Part shown: piece by piece, positions 60,151-64,000 of the stretch
How the letters are laid out: each line of letters starts with the position of its first letter
Numbering within the stretch: position 1 is the stretch's first letter
DNA from: Paenibacillus segetis
Lineage (GTDB): Bacteria; Bacillota; Bacilli; Paenibacillales; Paenibacillaceae
Length of the DNA: 64,000 nucleotides
Direction: 5' to 3'
Assembly (NCBI RefSeq): GCF_014639155.1
Contig: NZ_BMFT01000001.1
Coordinates: forward strand, 372,001-436,000
Notes under the pieces: generated by a model
Database searches by the model: none
Told to the model about the DNA's origin: nothing
The model's input: the letters and a program-made list of their open reading frames with translations, nothing else
Program-made: the position numbers and the translations under genes

Positions 60151-61353
60151 TTATTTTACCAATCTATTAGCTGATTGTTTTTCTTTCCACATCATCGTAA
60201 TGACAAGACCGATAAACATAATGACAGCAGCAAAGAGATATGGATAGTTGATGTTGATATCAAACAATATACCGGCTAATGCGGGCCCGGCGATATTACC
60301 TATGCTTGTGTAGGTGGAGTTCATTCCAGCGATAAATCCTTGTTCTTGTTCAGCCGTTTTGGATAAATAAGTCGTTAATGCTGGTCGTAGCAAGTCAAAT
60401 GCGAGAAAGATAAAGCAAGTTACTAGCAAAATGGCTAGATAGCTTGAGATCAAGGTGGATGCTACTGCTAATACTACGCCGGTAATTAAGCATATCTGGA
60501 TGAGTTTCTTCTCACCGAGTTTATTTACCATTTTACCAAACAAAAAGACCTGAACAACAACCCCGAAGATTGCGCTTATGGTAATAATGGTAGCAATATC
60601 TTGTGGAGTGAAACCGAATTTATGATCAGAATACAGACTAAATACAGTTTCATATTCTGATAAACCAAAGGCCAGTACAAACACGATAATGAAGGCAATT
60701 AAATAGGATGGGTGTAATGATCTTTTGATATCACTAATAAAGTTGGTATCTTTTTTTAGTTGTGCGATTTCCAACAGCTGCTGTTTGTTGAGTGGCTCTT
60801 TCAGAATAAATAGGGACGAAATACATGTTATTAATGCAAAGCCACCAGCAAAGTAGAATGGGGCACGTATACCTAGCTCGGCAATAAAACCTCCGATCCC
60901 TGGGCCAATAATAAAACCGATACTAATGGCGGCAGAAACATAGCCCATCGCTTTGGGTCGTTCTTCTACTGAGGTAATATCTGCAACATAGGCAGTTACG
61001 GCTGGCATAATAAATGCACCACTAATGCCTCCTAATATTCTGGATAAATAAAGAACGGGTACATTTGTACCTAGACCAAAGATCACCTCGGATACACTGA
61101 AGATGAATAAGCCGATGATGATCATTTTCTTTCTGCCATAGGTATCAATCCATCGCCCTGCCAAGGGAGACATCAGTAATTGTGCAAAAGCAAAGACCGC
61201 CATCAGATAACCCATAGCTTGACCTGATAAATGCATCATATTCATAAAGGATGGCATAACAGGGATGATAAGTCCGACACCTAGAAAAACAATGAATATA
61301 TTACTTAATAGAATGAGTAAGACTGTTTTTTGTTCTTTCAATGGTTTCTTCAT
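60151..61353 (-). CDS. MFS drug efflux transporter (DHA1 type)
   Basis: 400 residues with GAGAGAGG before ATG 61353. Twelve membrane segments; motif A as GRWIDTYGRKKMI after TM2, motif C as IGFIIGPGIGGFIAE in TM5, and the TM1 pattern FLGVGLIIPVMPSF typical of TetA/NorA/Bmr-like drug antiporters. The tetR gene lies 24 bp upstream on the same strand, so they form one operon and the pump is most likely induced by its substrate. Full length. Confidence 0.9.
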   Translation of the reverse strand: MKKPLKEQKTVLLILLSNIFIVFLGVGLIIPVMPSFMNMMHLSGQAMGYLMAVFAFAQLLMSPLAGRWIDTYGRKKMIIIGLFIFSVSEVIFGLGTNVPVLYLSRILGGISGAFIMPAVTAYVADITSVEERPKAMGYVSAAISIGFIIGPGIGGFIAELGIRAPFYFAGGFALITCISSLFILKEPLNKQQLLEIAQLKKDTNFISDIKRSLHPSYLIAFIIVFVLAFGLSEYETVFSLYSDHKFGFTPQDIATIITISAIFGVVVQVFLFGKMVNKLGEKKLIQICLITGVVLAVASTLISSYLAILLVTCFIFLAFDLLRPALTTYLSKTAEQEQGFIAGMNSTYTSIGNIAGPALAGILFDININYPYLFAAVIMFIGLVITMMWKEKQSANRLVK

Positions 61354-61377
61354 GAAGCAATACCTCTCTCTGTAAAA

Positions 61378-61959
61378 TCATTGCTGTGAAATACCTCTCC
61401 AAAATACGGTCCATGAGGCATTTAGTTTCTCATTTAAACGTATTTCATTATTCCCATAAGCAAGCTCTAACATGATCGAATCAACTACACCTAAGAAAGC
61501 AAGAGTAGGGATGACGGCTGCGTCTTCCCTGATGGCTTTGGCACCGATCCAATCCTGAAATTTACTTTCTAGGACAGTTTGAATCTTGTTTTCCGAATCA
61601 GTGACTTCCTCATCAATCGCTGCAGCAAGATGAGGCGGTGGAAAAAAAGACATACGCAGCCAAAACTTTAACTGCTCATTTTTTTGAAACAAATCAATCA
61701 CCAATTGCAGATATCCTAATAAATCTGTTTTGGGACTTTGGGCATCCACTTTACTCAAATATTGTAGTTTCGATGTGATTTCTGCCTTTTTGGCATCTTG
61801 TAACACTTGTAGAAATAGATCATCTTTTCCTTTGAAATGAGCATAGAGAGACTGTTTCTTCATACCGACCATATCGGCAATTTGCGATAGGGATGCTCCC
61901 TCATACCCATGAGTAGTAAAACATTTCAAAGCGATGTCTTTAATTTCTTTACTTTTCAA
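61378..61959 (-). CDS. TetR-family transcriptional regulator
   Basis: 193 residues from TTG 61959, six bases after GAGGTG (the GTG at 61968 lies inside that site). N-terminal helix-turn-helix: CFTTHGYEGASLSQIADMVG and KKQSLYAHFKGKDDL. C-terminal ligand domain with FPPPHLAAAIDEEV. First gene of an operon with the downstream MFS pump, and likely autoregulated through the dyad at 61977. Confidence 0.9.
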   Translation of the reverse strand: MKSKEIKDIALKCFTTHGYEGASLSQIADMVGMKKQSLYAHFKGKDDLFLQVLQDAKKAEITSKLQYLSKVDAQSPKTDLLGYLQLVIDLFQKNEQLKFWLRMSFFPPPHLAAAIDEEVTDSENKIQTVLESKFQDWIGAKAIREDAAVIPTLAFLGVVDSIMLELAYGNNEIRLNEKLNASWTVFWRGISQQ

Positions 61960-61976
61960 TAACTTCACCTCGATAT

Positions 61977-61996
61977 TAACGAACGGTCGTCAGTTA
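61977..61996. promoter_or_regulatory. Operator candidate upstream of the tetR-MFS operon
   Basis: TAACGAACGGTCGTCAGTTA has ACGA...TCGT and TAAC...GTTA dyads. Such GAACGGTCGTC cores are common TetR-family sites, and it lies 18 bp before the regulator start. Confidence 0.5.
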
Positions 61997-62165
61997 TACT
62001 AACAAATTTAATTATTTTATGCAATGTAAATTAGTTTCCGTGATTAATGAACGATTCGAAGTATCAGTGGATGATAGAACGATGCGTTTTTTTGTGGAAT
62101 AATTTCGAAAAATGTATTAAAGTGTTTATTGTCGCGTTTTTGGTAAGCGGACATTAAGTATTGGA

Positions 62166-62381
62166 GTGGGCATCATAAGTAAGAACAATAAAGGGTTGGT
62201 GTTCCCTCATTTAGATAAGAATCATATTATGGATCTCATTGGATTAATAGAATCGAATGATGCTCCCGAAATTCTAAATGAAGAAGAACAAAAACGTGCA
62301 AAAGTCGTAGTCGTTGAGCCAATGAAAAGAAGACGTCCTCAAAATGTAGAGACTCTACTTCGTAAAGTCTTGAATAATTAA
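62166..62381 (+). CDS. Small hypothetical protein
   Basis: 71 residues, soluble, rich in charged residues, with a conserved-looking VVVVEPMKRRRPQN stretch and C-terminal LLRKVLNN. The start is uncertain: GTG 62166 with only GGAG immediately before it, so the true start may be a rare ATA at 62172. A terminator at 62402 supports transcription. No family recognised. Confidence 0.4.
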   Translation: MGIISKNNKGLVFPHLDKNHIMDLIGLIESNDAPEILNEEEQKRAKVVVVEPMKRRRPQNVETLLRKVLNN

Positions 62382-62401
62382 TGGGGATGTCCTAATAGAA
62401 T

Positions 62402-62449
62402 AAGCTGTCCAAGTAGTCATATCGATGACGGTTTGGACAGCTTATTTGT
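62402..62449 (+). terminator. Terminator after the 62166 gene
   Basis: AAGCTGTCCAA pairs with TTTGGACAGCTT around a structured loop, followed by ATTTGTG. Confidence 0.75.
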
Positions 62450-62520
62450 GTTCAATCGCTGACTTATGGAGGCTCAAGGTAGCCCCGTAATATTATTACC
62501 TTTCTTGGATACACTACCAA

Positions 62521-62575
62521 TTGACATAACACCAAATGGTGTTATATATTAATGAAGTGAAACCAAAAGGTTTCA
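62521..62575 (+). promoter_or_regulatory. Promoter with two dyads for the SRPBCC-arsR operon
   Basis: TTGACA (62521-62526) and ATATAT (62544-62549) are spaced by 17 bp. ATAACACCAAATGGTGTTAT (62526-62545) spans the spacer and TGAAACCAAAAGGTTTCA (62558-62575) follows the -10 box. Both inverted repeats are perfect. The ArsR-type protein encoded second in the operon is the likely binder. Confidence 0.75.
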
Positions 62576-62601
62576 TATTCGCAAGGACAAAGGAGATTAT
62601 T

Positions 62602-63036
62602 ATGGAATCAAACAATCAGAAGCAACTTGAAGATATTACGCAAACCGTTATTGTGAAAGCCTCCATTCAAAAAGTATGGGACAAGGTTTCGACTGCGGAA
62701 GGGATTGCAGCTTGGTTTATGCCCAATGATTTCAAACTGGAGTTAGGACATGAATTCCATATCCAGTCGCCTTTTGGTCCATCGCCTTGTAAAGTAATCG
62801 AGATTGATGCGCCACACCGGCTTTCTTTTACATGGGATACGGATGGTTGGGTTGTATCTTTTATTCTCAAAGAGCTAGGTGATAAGACCGAGTTTACTTT
62901 GGTTCATGGTGGTTGGAAAGATGCGGATACATTGATTACGAAGGCGAATCAGAAAAGCTCGATTATCCGCGATCAAATGGCCCAAGGCTGGGTAGGGATT
63001 GTAAATGAGAGGTTTACAAAGGTGGTCGAGGGCTAA
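62602..63036 (+). CDS. SRPBCC/AHSA1-family protein
   Basis: 144 residues from ATG 62602, seven bases after AAAGGAG; the reading from 62536 would start inside the operator. Matches the START-like AHSA1 group: [50 protein letters not shown]. The fold binds small hydrophobic ligands. It is directly joined to an ArsR gene (stop adjacent to start), a common pairing in Firmicutes where the ArsR controls the SRPBCC protein. Function otherwise unknown. Confidence 0.88.
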   Translation: MESNNQKQLEDITQTVIVKASIQKVWDKVSTAEGIAAWFMPNDFKLELGHEFHIQSPFGPSPCKVIEIDAPHRLSFTWDTDGWVVSFILKELGDKTEFTLVHGGWKDADTLITKANQKSSIIRDQMAQGWVGIVNERFTKVVEG

Positions 63037-63366
63037 ATGTCTTCATCCGCAGAAAAATATGATGTGTTTCAAGCTATAGCTGATCCAACTCGGCGAGAGG
63101 TACTTCGCTTGCTTACTGAAGAAGAAATGCCTATTTCAAAAATAACAGCTCATTTCAAAGTGACTCGTACAGCGATTGCCAAACATCTTCATATCCTTTC
63201 AGAAGCGGAGTTAGTGAGCGGACGAAAGGAAGGCAGGGAGAAGATCTATCAGTTGCGGCCAGAACCTTTAGCTGAATTGAAACAGTGGCTTACGTATTAC
63301 GAACAATTTTGGAATAATAAATTGTCGATCCTGGGATATGTCGTTGAACAGGATGAGGAGAGCTGA
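63037..63366 (+). CDS. ArsR-family transcriptional regulator
   Basis: 109 residues starting right after the SRPBCC stop. Winged helix-turn-helix of the ArsR type: AIADPTRREVLRLL, ISKITAHFKVTRTAIAKHLH, LVSGRKEGREKIYQL. No metal-binding Cys are present, so it is a non-metal ArsR of the kind paired with SRPBCC proteins. It probably binds the two palindromes at 62526 and 62558 and represses its own operon. Terminator at 63382. Confidence 0.9.
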   Translation: MSSSAEKYDVFQAIADPTRREVLRLLTEEEMPISKITAHFKVTRTAIAKHLHILSEAELVSGRKEGREKIYQLRPEPLAELKQWLTYYEQFWNNKLSILGYVVEQDEES

Positions 63367-63381
63367 CGATAAGCTAAAGAA

Positions 63382-63421
63382 AGACCGACTCCATTTCACG
63401 GAGTCGGTCATTTTATTTATT
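63382..63421. terminator. Bidirectional terminator after the ArsR gene
   Basis: GACCGACTCC pairs with GGAGTCGGTC around a short loop, with T-rich sequence on the plus side and TCTTTCTTT on the minus side, between convergent genes. Confidence 0.9.
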
Positions 63422-63422
63422 C

Positions 63423-64000
63423 TTATCTCTCGACTACCGTTTCACCTTCAATTAAAACTGGTTGATAATATGTGCTGTTGGGTAGATCCTTTTTTCCTTG
63501 TAGTTTCTTGATGACCCAATCCGCTGCATCACGACCCATCGTTTCTTGGGGATGAGTCAAAGTAGTAAGTTTGATGTTCGCATTCTTGGCGATATAGGAA
63601 TTGTCCTGGCCAATAATCGATAATTCCTCTGGAATTGAGATGTCCAGCTGCCTGCAGGCATGGACCACTTCCAAACCTACCTCGTCGTTATAGCAGACGA
63701 TCGCAGTGAGGGTATCTCTATTTTTATTCAGGAAATCCTTCAAGTTTGTAGATAACGTCTGCTTAGTCTCCGTGTTGAATGAAAAAATTTGTTCAGGATA
63801 AAATCGCAATTTAGCTTCTTCGAGCGCTTTGATATATCCCTTCATTCGATACTTTCCTTGTAGATCATCCATTTTTGCAACAAGTCCAATTTGGTTATGC
63901 CCTTTGGATATCAATTCTTTGGTTGCCAGATAACTGGACTGCACATCATCAAGGCAAAGGTAAGGCAGCTCTATTTCTTCATAAAAAGCATTGATCATAA
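63423..64000 (-). CDS. AraR/LacI-type repressor, ligand-binding part (partial)
   Basis: The frame runs to the window edge, so the N-terminal DNA-binding domain lies outside; the ATG at 63998 is probably internal. What is visible is a periplasmic-binding-protein-like sensor: LPYLCLDDVQSSYLATKELI, GHNQIGLVAKMDDLQG, AIVCYNDEVGLEVVHACRQL, IPEELSIIGQDNS, LTTLTHPQETMGRDAADWVI. The pattern resembles AraR-type (GntR helix-turn-helix plus LacI sensor) repressors of arabinose genes. The ligand cannot be fixed. A shared terminator lies at its end. Confidence 0.85.
   Translation of the reverse strand, partial: MINAFYEEIELPYLCLDDVQSSYLATKELISKGHNQIGLVAKMDDLQGKYRMKGYIKALEEAKLRFYPEQIFSFNTETKQTLSTNLKDFLNKNRDTLTAIVCYNDEVGLEVVHACRQLDISIPEELSIIGQDNSYIAKNANIKLTTLTHPQETMGRDAADWVIKKLQGKKDLPNSTYYQPVLIEGETVVER

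Overview
This looks like a chromosomal window from a spore-forming, low-to-medium GC Firmicute, most likely Paenibacillus or a close relative. The clues are strong AGGAGG-type ribosome binding sites, many TTG and GTG starts, an S-layer-homology surface protein with Listeria-Bacteroides repeats, a 7TM hybrid kinase with both HisKA and LytS-type cores, a copper-amine-oxidase-like domain on a leucine-rich-repeat protein, a CotS-like kinase and a DUF4003 protein. The genus is inferred. I see no rRNA, tRNA, CRISPR array, prophage or intact insertion sequence. Nearly all of the window is accessory gene content in short transcription units, many of them a regulator next to its likely target.

Layout. 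1-3.4 kb: a defence-like cluster (end of HsdR, a PD-(D/E)XK DUF5655-type protein, a small XRE regulator divergent from a HEPN-like protein, a CPBP membrane protease). 3.6-9.2 kb: a WYL regulator divergent from an epoxide-hydrolase-like gene, a YdeI-like gene wedged against a duplicated hydrolase tail, an IS110-type remnant and a DHA2 efflux pump. 9.2-20.8 kb: repeats, an ABC-F protein with a short upstream ORF, a large hybrid kinase, the SLH surface protein, a NarL-type two-component pair and a second CPBP protease. 21.1-27 kb: an aldose-epimerase-like gene and a six-gene metN-metI-luxS-SDR-metQ-mtnN operon that joins methionine import to recycling of S-adenosylhomocysteine. 27-34 kb: brnQ, an LRR protein and a PEP-hydrolase-like/Tm-1-like locus with an AraC regulator whose sensor domain is a paralogue of the enzyme next to it. 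34-45.6 kb: a decayed MerR/MFS pair, a MetX-like/LysR pair, hydrolases, a TetR/serine-hydrolase pair sharing an operator, a nucleoside deaminase, a deoB relic, and an azoreductase/Rrf2 pair. 45.7-64 kb: a MarR-linked heterodimeric ABC exporter, a MerR/metallo-hydrolase pair, a TetR/MFS pair, a near-identical second deaminase, GNAT, PPOX, TPR-SMI1/KNR4 and DUF4003 proteins, a TetR/MFS operon, an SRPBCC/ArsR pair and the start of an AraR-like repressor.

The strongest unexplained signal is a dispersed intergenic repeat with about a dozen full or degenerate copies between 3.6 and 57.4 kb. It has a terminator-like hairpin on the left, then a second palindrome centred on GGTGAACC with CATAAGTAACGG on its right. 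Every copy I found has the same orientation on this strand, whatever the direction of the neighbouring genes. Copies lie beside duplicated or broken material: two differently deleted deoB (phosphopentomutase) relics, the duplicated nucleoside deaminase and the hydrolase/IS110 wreckage. This suggests the element marks or promotes local rearrangement. I do not recognise it as a named family.
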